Shown here: positions 1 through 7,578 of the stretch, in pieces
Layout: every line of letters starts with the position of its first letter
Position numbering within the stretch: the stretch's first letter is position 1
DNA from: Bacteroidales bacterium
GTDB taxonomy: Bacteria > Bacteroidota > Bacteroidia > Bacteroidales > Muribaculaceae
DNA length: 64,000 bases
Direction: 5' to 3'
NCBI GenBank assembly: GCA_014800895.1
Contig: JAAVFG010000023.1
Coordinates: forward strand, 48,095 to 112,094
Notes under the pieces: model-generated
Told to the model about the DNA's origin: nothing
Seen by the model: the letters and a program-made list of their open reading frames with translations, nothing else
Database searches by the model: none
Position numbers and translations under genes: made by a program

Positions 1-230
1 TCTGTATTGCAATTGTGAGCATATGCAGGGTTTGTTGGGCTCCATCCGGAGATGAAACATTAATAATAATTATTATTCCTTTTGAGAAGAGGTGTGGAAT
101 GTTTGCAAAGTTAACAATTTTCTTCTGAAATGTAAGGGTAATTTACCATAAAATAGCATAATGCTTCATTCACAGTATCTATAATGGCATTTTGGATAAG
201 GTTTCGCCCCTTGCGGCGCCATTCCTCCCC

Positions 231-1595
231 TTACATCTCCTTTCTCAGACGTGCCACCGGAATATTGAGGCGGTCGCGGTATTTTGCCACTGTTCGGCGT
301 GAGATGTCGTAGCCTCGTCCCACCATCTCCTCCATGAGATGCTGGTCGGAAAGTGGATGTTTCTTATCCTCCTGCTCTATCAATACGCGTATCTCCTCCT
401 CGATCTTCCTGTTGGTAAGGGGCGCGGTGCCCTCCTCAGCCTCGCCGATAGTGTCGCTGAAGAAGAAGCGGAGAGGGAAGAGCCCCCAGGGAGTGGAGAG
501 ATATTTACCGTTGGTGGCACGCGAAATGACAGAAAAATCCAGTCCTGTCAATTCCGCCACATTCTTGATAATCATCGGCTTGAGCTTATAGACATCCTGA
601 GTAAGAAAATACTCCTTCTGTATCTTCAGAATGGCGGTCATTACATCCATCATCACTCGTTGGCGACGTGTCAGCAAAGCCATAAATTCGCGTGCATCAT
701 TATAATTGCGCAGTATATACTCATTCTGGGTGGAATTTTTCAGTCTGCCGGATGCGGAGCGCTCCATATTTTTTACCGCCTGCTCGAAGCTGCTGTCAAT
801 CTGCAGCTCAGGAATATGGGAATTTAAGGATATGGATAATTCTCCATCCTCATTATTCAGAATGAAATCGGGTATGATGGCAGTCGCCCGGTCGGAATCT
901 CCCGAGAGCGAGGCGCCGGGTCGCGGATTGAGCGAGCGGATAAGATCAAGCGCCTCATCCACTTCGGCCGGAGTCAGATGCAGTCCGGAAATAAGACGAT
1001 GTTTATGTTTCATCGTGAACGCCTCATATCCCTCTTTGAGTATGCGGAGGGCGTTATTGCGTGTCGGCGACTCCGGCATTGCTTCCAGCTGCAGGATAAG
1101 AGTCTCCTGAAGAGTAAAAGCCCCCAGTCCCGGTGGATCAAGAGAGCGGATTATCCCTAACGCCTCCTTCGCTTCCTCCTCTGTGGCTTCGATACCTTCA
1201 TTAAACATCAGGTCGTCGAGCATGGCGGAGAGAGGGAGCACAAGATATCCATTGGAGTCAAGATTGCCTATGATATATCGCGCCAGCTCCTCCTGCTTGG
1301 GAGTGAGACTCCTTTCCGATAATTGCCTCAGAAGATTGTCATAGATAGATTCTTCCGTATCGGCGGGGGTGAAAGTCGAGGGCTCGTCATCGCTGAGGGC
1401 ACGCCTGTAATAGGGGAGGATAGGAGCGATCTCTGCCGGAGTGTCTTTCTCCTCGAGCGCCACATTCTCCTCCAACTCCTTATTGACCGCCTCTTCAAGT
1501 TCGGGCGCGTTCATCTCCAGCAACTTTACAAATCTTATTTGTTGCGGGGAGAGAGCAAGACGTTGCGACTGTTCGAGGTGGAGGTTCTGAGCCAT
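231..1595 (-). CDS. rpoN: RNA polymerase sigma-54 factor
   Basis: Sigma-54 directs core RNA polymerase to -24/-12 promoters and needs an AAA+ activator to open them. The 454 aa show the family order. The glutamine-rich activator-binding region I is at the N-terminus (LEQSQRLALSPQQIRFVKLL), followed by an acidic stretch, the core-binding domain (about 90-290), and the DNA-binding part with the C-terminal RpoN box, read here as RRTVAKYRDRLNIP. The length is normal for Bacteroidetes. The ATG start gives region I directly. It stands alone on the minus strand, with tRNA-Leu behind its start. I saw no activator gene in this window, and the promoters I could recognise nearby are of the Bacteroidetes housekeeping type. 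Identification is secure. Confidence 0.97.
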   Translation of the reverse strand: MAQNLHLEQSQRLALSPQQIRFVKLLEMNAPELEEAVNKELEENVALEEKDTPAEIAPILPYYRRALSDDEPSTFTPADTEESIYDNLLRQLSERSLTPKQEELARYIIGNLDSNGYLVLPLSAMLDDLMFNEGIEATEEEAKEALGIIRSLDPPGLGAFTLQETLILQLEAMPESPTRNNALRILKEGYEAFTMKHKHRLISGLHLTPAEVDEALDLIRSLNPRPGASLSGDSDRATAIIPDFILNNEDGELSISLNSHIPELQIDSSFEQAVKNMERSASGRLKNSTQNEYILRNYNDAREFMALLTRRQRVMMDVMTAILKIQKEYFLTQDVYKLKPMIIKNVAELTGLDFSVISRATNGKYLSTPWGLFPLRFFFSDTIGEAEEGTAPLTNRKIEEEIRVLIEQEDKKHPLSDQHLMEEMVGRGYDISRRTVAKYRDRLNIPVARLRKEM

Positions 1596-1658
1596 TTATT
1601 GAAGAGGATATAGGGGTTATAAAAAAAGCCGATGCTTAAGGAGCACCGGCAGATGAAG

Positions 1659-1743
1659 TACAGAAAGTGGGACTCGAACCCACACGGCCGGTAAGGGCCA
1701 AGGGATTTTAAGTCCCTCGTGTCTACCATTCCACCATTTCTGC
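1659..1743 (-). tRNA. tRNA-Leu (anticodon TAA)
   Basis: Read on the minus strand, the gene begins GCAGAAATGGTGG and ends with a T-arm GGTTCGAGTCC and a matching acceptor strand TTTCTGT followed by discriminator A. The anticodon loop is CTTAAAA, giving anticodon TAA. The long variable arm (class II) and A73 are expected for leucine. CCA is not encoded. A promoter lies just upstream. Confidence 0.95.
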
Positions 1744-1782
1744 AACAGATTCCAAGCACTTGACGAGCTAAGGAATACTTTG

Positions 1783-1814
1783 CAAAGGTAATTTCTTTTT
1801 TTCAACTTTGCAAA
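1783..1814 (-). promoter_or_regulatory. promoter of tRNA-Leu(TAA)
   Basis: On the minus strand there is a TTTG (1814-1811), a 20-nt spacer, then TACCTTTG (1790-1783). This matches the Bacteroidetes -33 TTG / -7 TAnnTTTG pattern and lies about 40 nt before the tRNA. Confidence 0.6.
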
Positions 1815-1837
1815 TATTTTTCTCTTTAGTTGAGAAA

Positions 1838-2320
1838 TCAGGATGGATAATTCATATTCTCTTCCCTGATGTCGGAAAGTATATCCTCTAAAAAGATTGC
1901 CGCATCCTTTTTTGCCTGCGGAAGGTTCATGAATGAGTAGTTGCCGCAATCTTTTGGTGTGGCTCCCGGCACGTCGCCTTCATATGAGGCGATGAAACTG
2001 AAAGTCTCTTTAAGGAGAGGAACTATATCCGCCGGAGCAAGGTCTCCCTGCATAAGAAGATAATTGCCAGTGCAGCATCCCATCGGACCCCAGTATATTA
2101 CCTTCTCTTTCCATTCCGGATGATTGCGCAGGAATGTGGCTGCAAGATGCTCCATGGCATGAAGCGACTCGGGAGTGAGGGCGGGCGAGCGGTTAGGCTC
2201 CGTGAGACGTATGTCGAAGGTGGTGATTATATCTCCGGAGGGGGTGGTGTCTTTCCTGGAGACATATACGCCGCGCAGAAGACGGAGATGATCGATTGTA
2301 AAACTCGGAATCTTTTTCAT
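1838..2320 (-). CDS. luxS: S-ribosylhomocysteine lyase LuxS
   Basis: LuxS cleaves S-ribosylhomocysteine to homocysteine and DPD, the precursor of autoinducer 2, in the activated methyl cycle. The 160 aa contain the metal-binding HAMEH motif near residue 55 and the catalytic cysteine in PMGCCTGNY near 84. A third metal ligand is expected at the conserved C near 125 (KDCGNYS). Length matches the family. It is monocistronic here, with no Pfs/MTAN gene next to it. No AI-2 receptor is visible in the window, so a purely metabolic role is as likely as signalling. Identification is secure. Confidence 0.97.
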   Translation of the reverse strand: MKKIPSFTIDHLRLLRGVYVSRKDTTPSGDIITTFDIRLTEPNRSPALTPESLHAMEHLAATFLRNHPEWKEKVIYWGPMGCCTGNYLLMQGDLAPADIVPLLKETFSFIASYEGDVPGATPKDCGNYSFMNLPQAKKDAAIFLEDILSDIREENMNYPS

Positions 2321-2428
2321 TTTTGCATCATGATAATGAGAATGGAGAGAAAATTATGGAGGAAAGAGAGATGTATCGATACAAAAATAGTAAAAAAATA
2401 GATAATGAAAGAGATAGCAAGGGAATAT

Positions 2429-2459
2429 TTTGCTGAATCAAAAATAATTATTAATTTTG
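2429..2459 (+). promoter_or_regulatory. promoter of the TPR membrane protein
   Basis: TTTG at 2429-2432, a 19-nt spacer, and TAATTTTG at 2452-2459 form a consensus Bacteroidetes promoter. Transcription would start near 2466, leaving a leader of about 55 nt before the ATG at 2522. Confidence 0.65.
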
Positions 2460-2521
2460 CGTGTTAAATAAAAGCAACAACAAAAGGGAGTGCTCACTCC
2501 CGACAATACTACTCATACAGA

Positions 2522-3196
2522 ATGGCATCAAACAACGAAAACGAGCAGAACGCAATCGACAAGCTCAACGAAAATCTTAGCAATGCAAGCGAGCGTATAG
2601 CTAACAATAAGAAAATTATTTATTGGGCTGTAGGTATAATCCTTGTAGCCGGCGTCTTTGCTTTGAGCTATTTCTTTATCTACCGCAATCCTCATTTGAA
2701 GGGCGCCGCCGAGGCGTATAATCAGGTAGAGGTCACTGCCGCCGGTAACGATTCGGTGGCTGCTGCTGAATATAAGAAGGTGGCTGATCAGTATTCAAAT
2801 ACTCCTTCCGGTCATCTTGCCGCTCTTGAGGCTGCCGAGAGTTTCTACGATCAGGGTAAATATAAGGATGCTTTAGCTTGTCTTGATAAGGCGAAGATCA
2901 GCGAGCCCGTGCTCAATGCCAATGCGATTATCCTTAAGGGCGACTGCTATGTCAACCTCAAGCAATATGACAAGGCTCTTGACGCTTATAAGGAAGCTGC
3001 AAAGAAGGGAGATAAGAACGAGCAGATTGTGCCCCGTGCCCTCCTTAAGGCGGCTAACGTTTATGACGAGCAGAAGAAATATGGCGAGGCTCTGAAATGC
3101 TATGAGGAGATTAAGAATGATTATCCTCTCTTCCGTCTCGGCACTACCTCTGTGGATGCTTATATAGAGCGTGAGAAAGCTCGTCTCGGCAAGTAG
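2522..3196 (+). CDS. membrane-anchored tetratricopeptide repeat protein (YfgM-like)
   Basis: The 224 aa have a polar N-terminus of about 35 residues and one membrane span (about 37-58, IIYWAVGIILVAGVFALSYFF). Three to four TPR-like helix pairs follow; the clearest read YYDQGKYKDALACLDKA-type patterns around 110-135, 140-160 and 175-200. The architecture matches Bacteroidetes YfgM-like or TolA-binding-like TPR proteins, which act as periplasm-facing scaffolds. The client is not evident from the neighbours. It has its own promoter and terminator and is a single-gene unit. Family assignment is good; the specific role is unknown. Confidence 0.85.
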   Translation: MASNNENEQNAIDKLNENLSNASERIANNKKIIYWAVGIILVAGVFALSYFFIYRNPHLKGAAEAYNQVEVTAAGNDSVAAAEYKKVADQYSNTPSGHLAALEAAESFYDQGKYKDALACLDKAKISEPVLNANAIILKGDCYVNLKQYDKALDAYKEAAKKGDKNEQIVPRALLKAANVYDEQKKYGEALKCYEEIKNDYPLFRLGTTSVDAYIEREKARLGK

Positions 3197-3251
3197 AAAA
3201 CATGATATGCAAATAACTTCCATAAAATAATAAAACATTTGCTTATTTTAT

Positions 3252-3288
3252 GAAAAGGGGTTCCGGCTTTCGAGACGGGACCCTTTTC
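3252..3288 (+). terminator. rho-independent terminator after the TPR gene
   Basis: GAAAAGGGGTTCC pairs with GGGACCCTTTTC across a short loop, with one bulge and one G-U pair, and is followed by a T-rich run. It lies about 55 nt after the TPR stop codon. Confidence 0.6.
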
Positions 3289-3297
3289 TTGTTTCTT

Positions 3298-3352
3298 GAC
3301 AGAAGGACAGGATTTTTTTGACAGGAGGACAGGATTTTTTTGACAGGAGGAC
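3298..3352 (+). repeat. 22-bp tandem repeat, about 2.5 copies
   Basis: The unit GACAGGAGGACAGGATTTTT repeats with a 22-bp period beginning at 3298, 3320 and 3342. The third copy runs into the 39-bp block. The same core occurs twice, inverted, near 10318-10360. Confidence 0.8.
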
Positions 3353-3799
3353 GGGAAGATCCGGATGGTAGCCGCGGAGCGGCGAGTCCTTGTTTATCCC
3401 CCGGTAAGGGCATAGCCCGCAGCCGGGGGGTAAGTCAAGACGAGACTACTCGGCGGCGGAGCCGTCGGTCTTCCAACATTAAGAGGAAGGATTCGGCGGC
3501 GCACTGGGGGCGGGAGCCTCCCGGCTTCGGCTAAATTAATTCAGGCTCGATGCATGAATTAATTTAAACAAACCTATTCTTATAAATTAATACCACAGAT
3601 TTTCATAGATTTGCTCAGATGCCTCACAGATATTTAGATCTTTTCATGGCGCAAAAGATTTTTAATCCTTAAAAGGATTTGGATTTAGCACAGATACCTC
3701 CCGGCTTCCGCTATATAATATATGGCTCGAACGCCCTATATTAATCCTCGCCCTGACATCGAGCCCGTTGAGGTCAGCACAAGCCGGGAGGAGGCTGCA
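3298..3799. repeat. mosaic intergenic repeat, copy A
   Basis: This noncoding stretch is built of modules that recur at 10.07-10.66 kb, mostly inverted. They are 22-bp tandem units (3298, 3320, 3342), a 39-bp block at 3358-3396 that is perfectly repeated in reverse at 10275-10313, and a GGTAAGGGCAYAGCCCGCAG block near 3402. Further along come a GC-rich block ending in CGGGAGCCTCCCGGCTTC (about 3497-3535), CACAGATATTTAGATCTTT (3625-3643) and the palindrome AATCCTTAAAAGGATT (3664-3679). ORFs called here (such as 3340-3534) have no protein-like features. No transposase is present, so these resemble REP/BIME-like or MITE-like debris. Confidence 0.75.
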
Positions 3800-3840
3800 A
3801 AAAAAAGTATCGGCAGAACCCTTTCACAAGGACTCTGCCG
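3799..3840 (-). terminator. rho-independent terminator of the minus-strand small RNA
   Basis: Read on the minus strand, CGGCAGAGTCCTTGTGAAAG continues into GGTTCTGCCG to form an interrupted hairpin (3840-3811). It is followed by ATAC and a run of eight T. The T-run fits termination of leftward transcription. Confidence 0.7.
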
Positions 3841-4131
3841 AAGTGCGAATCTATTTAATTTTCTACAAACCTAACATTAGTGAATTTATCAGTTTTATAT
3901 TTATGCTCTAATCTTTCCGATTAACTTTTAAACCAACTGTGCTTCCGAAGAAGCCACTAACAACTCTAAACCATTTTTGCGAATTTCTTTCACCGCTCAA
4001 TCACTCTCGATGAGCTGAACGTTGCAGCAGTATCACTACTTCTGCGGGGAGACCGAAGTCTCAATACCTTTACAATCTTAATTACCATCAACAGATTCTT
4101 ATCCGTTATATCTTGTCGTCAGTAATTTCTT
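3800..4131 (-). ncRNA. predicted small RNA or short transcript, about 330 nt
   Basis: A consensus promoter (4168-4138) and a strong terminator (3840-3799) bracket about 330 nt on the minus strand that contain no conventional gene. Short internal hairpins are visible (GGCTTCTTCGGAAGC, and GAGACTTCGGTCTC near the middle). I could not match it to tmRNA, RNase P, SRP RNA or 6S RNA by eye. It carries a 32-codon ORF near its 5' end, so it may be a coding or dual-function transcript. A covariance-model search would decide whether it is a known family. Confidence 0.5.
3990..4088 (-). CDS. candidate 32-aa basic microprotein in the small RNA
   Basis: Too short for the ORF track. The ATG lies about 43 nt after the predicted transcription start. 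The product is arginine- and serine-rich, with the stretch LRLRSPRRSSDTAATF, and ends at TGA. It has no signal peptide or membrane span. Support is its position early in a promoter-terminated transcript and its uninterrupted frame; a 32-codon frame can arise by chance. Conservation of the reading frame in relatives would confirm or refute it. Confidence 0.3.
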   Translation of the reverse strand: MVIKIVKVLRLRSPRRSSDTAATFSSSRVIER

Positions 4132-4137
4132 ACATTG

Positions 4138-4168
4138 CAAAATTAATATCATTTTATTCCGTATGCAA
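4138..4168 (-). promoter_or_regulatory. promoter of the minus-strand small RNA
   Basis: On the minus strand TTG (4168-4166), exactly 20 nt, then TAATTTTG (4145-4138). This is one of the best matches to the Bacteroidetes consensus in the window, and no conventional gene follows it. Confidence 0.65.
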
Positions 4169-4299
4169 GCGATATTCTTGCAATATGGTCAGTATATAGA
4201 TTATTATAGATATAACTACTTAAAAATAAATATATTATAATTTTCCAATATAGACTGTAGTTTAGATTGAATATAGGAATAAAAGCCCCGTAAAAGACA

Positions 4300-5907
4300 T
4301 TATTCTCCATCTTCCGACTCGTCGAGCTTCATAACATTCTCATCGAATTTCTCTCGGTCGATAGCTTTGTTACGCATACGGTTGCGATAAGAGTAAACGG
4401 TGTTGGCAGAGTAGTTAAGGATCTTCGCTATCTTCGCGCTCTCGGTCAGTCCCAGACGTACGAATGCGTAGATACGCAATTCAGGATTAAGAGTGTCGGA
4501 ATTTTTCTCAACATCAAAACGCTGGTCCTCCTCCAGAAGCTGATTTATATTTTGGATGAAGTTGGGATATAGGGTGAGGAATGCATGGTCGATGGTGCGG
4601 TAGAAATCTTCATTCTCGTTTTCGGATGCTTTACCCGTCTTTATGATTTTGAGCAGCTCCTGACTCTGACCGGCTGTAATTTTTCTCACTACGGTACGTG
4701 ACAGCGAATCATATTTCTCAGCATATGCGGAGCATAAGGATATGAAGTCGCGGATATATTCATCTTTCATTTTAGAGAGTGAGGCAAGATGCGTATGCGC
4801 CTGTCGTCTCCTTTTCATTTCTCGAAGGAGAAGAGCAAGTATTATCACAAGGATAATAAGAATGGCTGAAGTAAGGGCGGCGTAAAGAATATAGTCGGCG
4901 AGAGAAGAGCTGATCTCATCGCGGTACGCCTCGTCTATGTTCGGCACATAACTTGCAATCATTACCAGGCGCATCCTTGCATTGCCTTTGTTGGCGTCGC
5001 CGATGGCATAGTTGATATATTGGAACGCCTTCTGATAGCTTTTCTCTTTATATAGCCAGTCGGCAAGTGTGGGAAGCGCGAAGCCGTCGGATATTCCACC
5101 CTTGATATCGCTGATGGCGGCGAGCGAAAGATATTTAGCATATTTGGTCTGGTCCTCATGTTTCCATGATAGAGCCAGCTCAAACATTGTCATGCCATAT
5201 ATCTGATCGCCAATCTCCACTTTATCAAGATTTACCTGGAGAATGTCCTGTGCTTTCTTGTATTTTCCCTGCTCGAGATAAATCTGCGCCACCAATAGGC
5301 GGGTCAGCACATTGTCTTCCGGTAGATTGGCAATCAGACTGTCACGGCAGAGATCCTCTTTTCTCTTATATTCATCATAAAGCCTGTTCCCTTCGCCTAC
5401 ATAGCTGCAGAGGTTGGAGTAAAGCTGGCGCCCGATATACCAATAATTGAGGTGGTCATCGCGCGATTCCCCTTTCACGGAGACGCTGTCATATGTCAGC
5501 AATGCCGCGCTGAAGAAACCGGAGGCTGACTGGGCATCGGCGATAGCCAGGAGACCGCGGTTAAGTTTGGTGCGGTTGCCGCTCTTGAGGGCAAGGTCAT
5601 ATATCTTATGGGCATATACCAAAGAGGAGTCAGCCATGCGCGGACGATAGAAGCTCGTCAGCTCATGAAGAAGGAAGAATTTCCTTTCCAGGTCAATCCC
5701 CTTCATATCAATAAGTCTTTTTAGCGAATCGGCGGTGGCGTCGGCAGCGGCTGAATATTTCGGCGTTTCCTTGATGGCGTTATCCAGTTGTTTAAGTTCT
5801 TTGTCCGGAAGCGCCCAATAACCCTTTTCTTTTGATGTGCAACATGAGAGAATGGATGAAAAGGAGAGAAAGATAATCAGACCGACAATCCTATATAATA
5901 GTTTCAT
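4300..5907 (-). CDS. DUF6377-like sensor protein (lipoprotein TPR-TM-HTH)
   Basis: The 535 aa begin with a signal peptide ending in a lipobox-like SILSCC. A TPR-type helical region follows (about 30-335), then one membrane span (about 342-363, ILYAALTSAILIILVIILAL), a coiled linker, and a C-terminal helix-turn-helix (about 480-520, LGLTESAKIAKILNYSANTV). The expected topology is periplasmic TPR sensor, membrane span and cytoplasmic DNA-binding end. It is homologous to the sensor at 55854-57548 in the beta-glucan PUL. Here no PUL is adjacent; it faces away from amtB and sits beside the mosaic repeat. Family placement is firm, the target is unknown. Confidence 0.85.
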   Translation of the reverse strand: MKLLYRIVGLIIFLSFSSILSCCTSKEKGYWALPDKELKQLDNAIKETPKYSAAADATADSLKRLIDMKGIDLERKFFLLHELTSFYRPRMADSSLVYAHKIYDLALKSGNRTKLNRGLLAIADAQSASGFFSAALLTYDSVSVKGESRDDHLNYWYIGRQLYSNLCSYVGEGNRLYDEYKRKEDLCRDSLIANLPEDNVLTRLLVAQIYLEQGKYKKAQDILQVNLDKVEIGDQIYGMTMFELALSWKHEDQTKYAKYLSLAAISDIKGGISDGFALPTLADWLYKEKSYQKAFQYINYAIGDANKGNARMRLVMIASYVPNIDEAYRDEISSSLADYILYAALTSAILIILVIILALLLREMKRRRQAHTHLASLSKMKDEYIRDFISLCSAYAEKYDSLSRTVVRKITAGQSQELLKIIKTGKASENENEDFYRTIDHAFLTLYPNFIQNINQLLEEDQRFDVEKNSDTLNPELRIYAFVRLGLTESAKIAKILNYSANTVYSYRNRMRNKAIDREKFDENVMKLDESEDGE

Positions 5908-5983
5908 GATTTATTAGCTGCTTTTTTGATTTGTTCTAATTTCACGGTATACCTGTGACTGTGAAGGTAAAGGTAATATTTTT

Positions 5984-6015
5984 TTTGCTTATATGAAATT
6001 AATGCAGTAAATTTG
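5984..6015 (+). promoter_or_regulatory. promoter of amtB
   Basis: TTTG at 5984-5987, a 20-nt spacer and TAAATTTG at 6008-6015. Transcription would begin near 6022, giving a leader of about 130 nt before the ATG. I saw no sigma-54 -24/-12 element. Confidence 0.6.
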
Positions 6016-6153
6016 CTTACGATTAAGGAACGTTAAAAGCTGTTCAGATCTATTATTTCCGCATGAAAATTATTCCGGCAATAATGAAGGGAATGTAAAA
6101 GGGAGCAGAAAGAAGGTAATATACAGGTAAAATAAGGTAATAAATCAATTGCT

Positions 6154-7569
6154 ATGGTGAAATCTACAAAAAAGAGAACCATCGGTTGGGCAATAGTCAC
6201 CCTTCTGATAGTGTTGGTCGGTCTGCTCGGTCTGCGGGAAACAGTTGACAACGAATTATTCGGACTTGAATCCACCCATTTATGGGCAAACATAGCCTGG
6301 ATGATCACCGCCACGATTTTCGTGTTGATGATGACTCCAGGTCTTTCTTTTTTCTATGGAGGAATGGTGAGACCGAAGAATGTAATCTCCACCATGCTCC
6401 AGAGCTTCATCGTTATGGGTGTGGTGAGTGTGATATGGGTCGTATTCGGGTTCAGCCTTGCCTTCGGAAACGACATCTGGCATATAATAGGAAATCCTGC
6501 GGATTTCTTCATGTTCCATAATGTTGGAGTGACGAATGTCACTCTCGGGACAGACACCCAGATAGGGCTTGCGGTCACTACCATTCCTCTGGCACTTTTC
6601 GCTCTCTTCCAGATGAAATTTGCCATAATCACCCCCTCGCTAATCACTGGAGCATTTGCGGAGCGCGTGCATTTTACCGGTTATCTGCTCTTCATGGTGT
6701 TATGGACGATTATGGTATATTGTCCTTTGGCACATTGCACATGGCATCCTGAAGGGCTCTTCGGGATATTGGAGGTCCATGACTATGCGGGGGGAATAGT
6801 GGTGCATGCCGCTTCCGGAGTTGCCGCTCTTGCAGGCGCGATGTTCCTGGGACGCAGAGAGGTAAAAGGTCTCAACAAGCCGGCGAATGTTCCCTTCGTG
6901 CTTCTTGGCGCCGCCCTCCTATGGTTAGGATGGTTTGGATTCAATGGAGGCTCCTCATTGGCAGCCGACGGCATAGCCATCTCCGCGTTTCTGAATACGA
7001 ACACTGCGGCGGCTACCGCGATGGTGCTCTGGCTTGCTTTGGATGGTATGCGCGGACGCAAGCCCTCGGCTATGGGAGCCGCTATTGGAGCCGTAGTAGG
7101 GCTTGTAGCTATCACACCGTGTGCCGGCTGGGTTACATTGGGTCAGTCCATCTTCATTGCCGCATTCATCACCATCTGCTGCAACATGGCGGTATGCTGG
7201 AAAGGGTACTCACGGGTGCTTGACGATGCTCTCGATGTATTTCCCACTCATGGACTGGGCGGAATTATCGGCACGCTTCTCACCGGAATCTTCGCCTACG
7301 ATTACTTTGCATTGGAAGGCGGGGAGATGATAAGCCGCTGGCAATTCTTCTGGAATCATGTATTGGTGATGGGCGGAGTATTTGTATATACTTTCATCGT
7401 AAGCTATGCGTTATATTGGTTGACAGACAAGATAATACCGATGCGCGTCTCCGTCAAGGCCGAGCGAGAGGGACTTGATGCCTCCCAGCATGATGAGGAA
7501 TATGGGGAAGGCGGTTCATCCGATGCTCCGACTGTTTCCGAATGGTTTCAGGGGATAGAAGAAAATTAA
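6154..7569 (+). CDS. amtB: ammonium transporter
   Basis: Amt/Mep/Rh channel for ammonium uptake, inner membrane. The 471 aa show about 11-12 hydrophobic spans, the family stretch FFYGGMVRPKN (about 67), the first pore histidine in GGIVVHAASG near residue 213 and the second in FPTHGLGGIIG near 366. The C-terminal tail (about 430-471) is cytoplasmic and acidic. Usually a PII gene (glnK) is adjacent; none is here. Instead a TPR-HTH sensor begins 9 nt after the stop codon and is probably co-transcribed. Identification is secure. Confidence 0.95.
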   Translation: MVKSTKKRTIGWAIVTLLIVLVGLLGLRETVDNELFGLESTHLWANIAWMITATIFVLMMTPGLSFFYGGMVRPKNVISTMLQSFIVMGVVSVIWVVFGFSLAFGNDIWHIIGNPADFFMFHNVGVTNVTLGTDTQIGLAVTTIPLALFALFQMKFAIITPSLITGAFAERVHFTGYLLFMVLWTIMVYCPLAHCTWHPEGLFGILEVHDYAGGIVVHAASGVAALAGAMFLGRREVKGLNKPANVPFVLLGAALLWLGWFGFNGGSSLAADGIAISAFLNTNTAAATAMVLWLALDGMRGRKPSAMGAAIGAVVGLVAITPCAGWVTLGQSIFIAAFITICCNMAVCWKGYSRVLDDALDVFPTHGLGGIIGTLLTGIFAYDYFALEGGEMISRWQFFWNHVLVMGGVFVYTFIVSYALYWLTDKIIPMRVSVKAEREGLDASQHDEEYGEGGSSDAPTVSEWFQGIEEN

Positions 7570-7578
7570 AATTAATAT

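Noticed and set aside
1535-1949. Minus-strand ORFs over tRNA-Leu (74 and 110 aa)
   Set aside because: They read through the tRNA gene and the end of luxS in another frame.
3298-3352. CRISPR-like array
   Set aside because: Units are directly adjacent without spacers, and there are no cas genes.
6154-7569. Sigma-54 control of amtB
   Set aside because: No GG-N10-GC -24/-12 element found upstream; a good housekeeping-type promoter is present instead.
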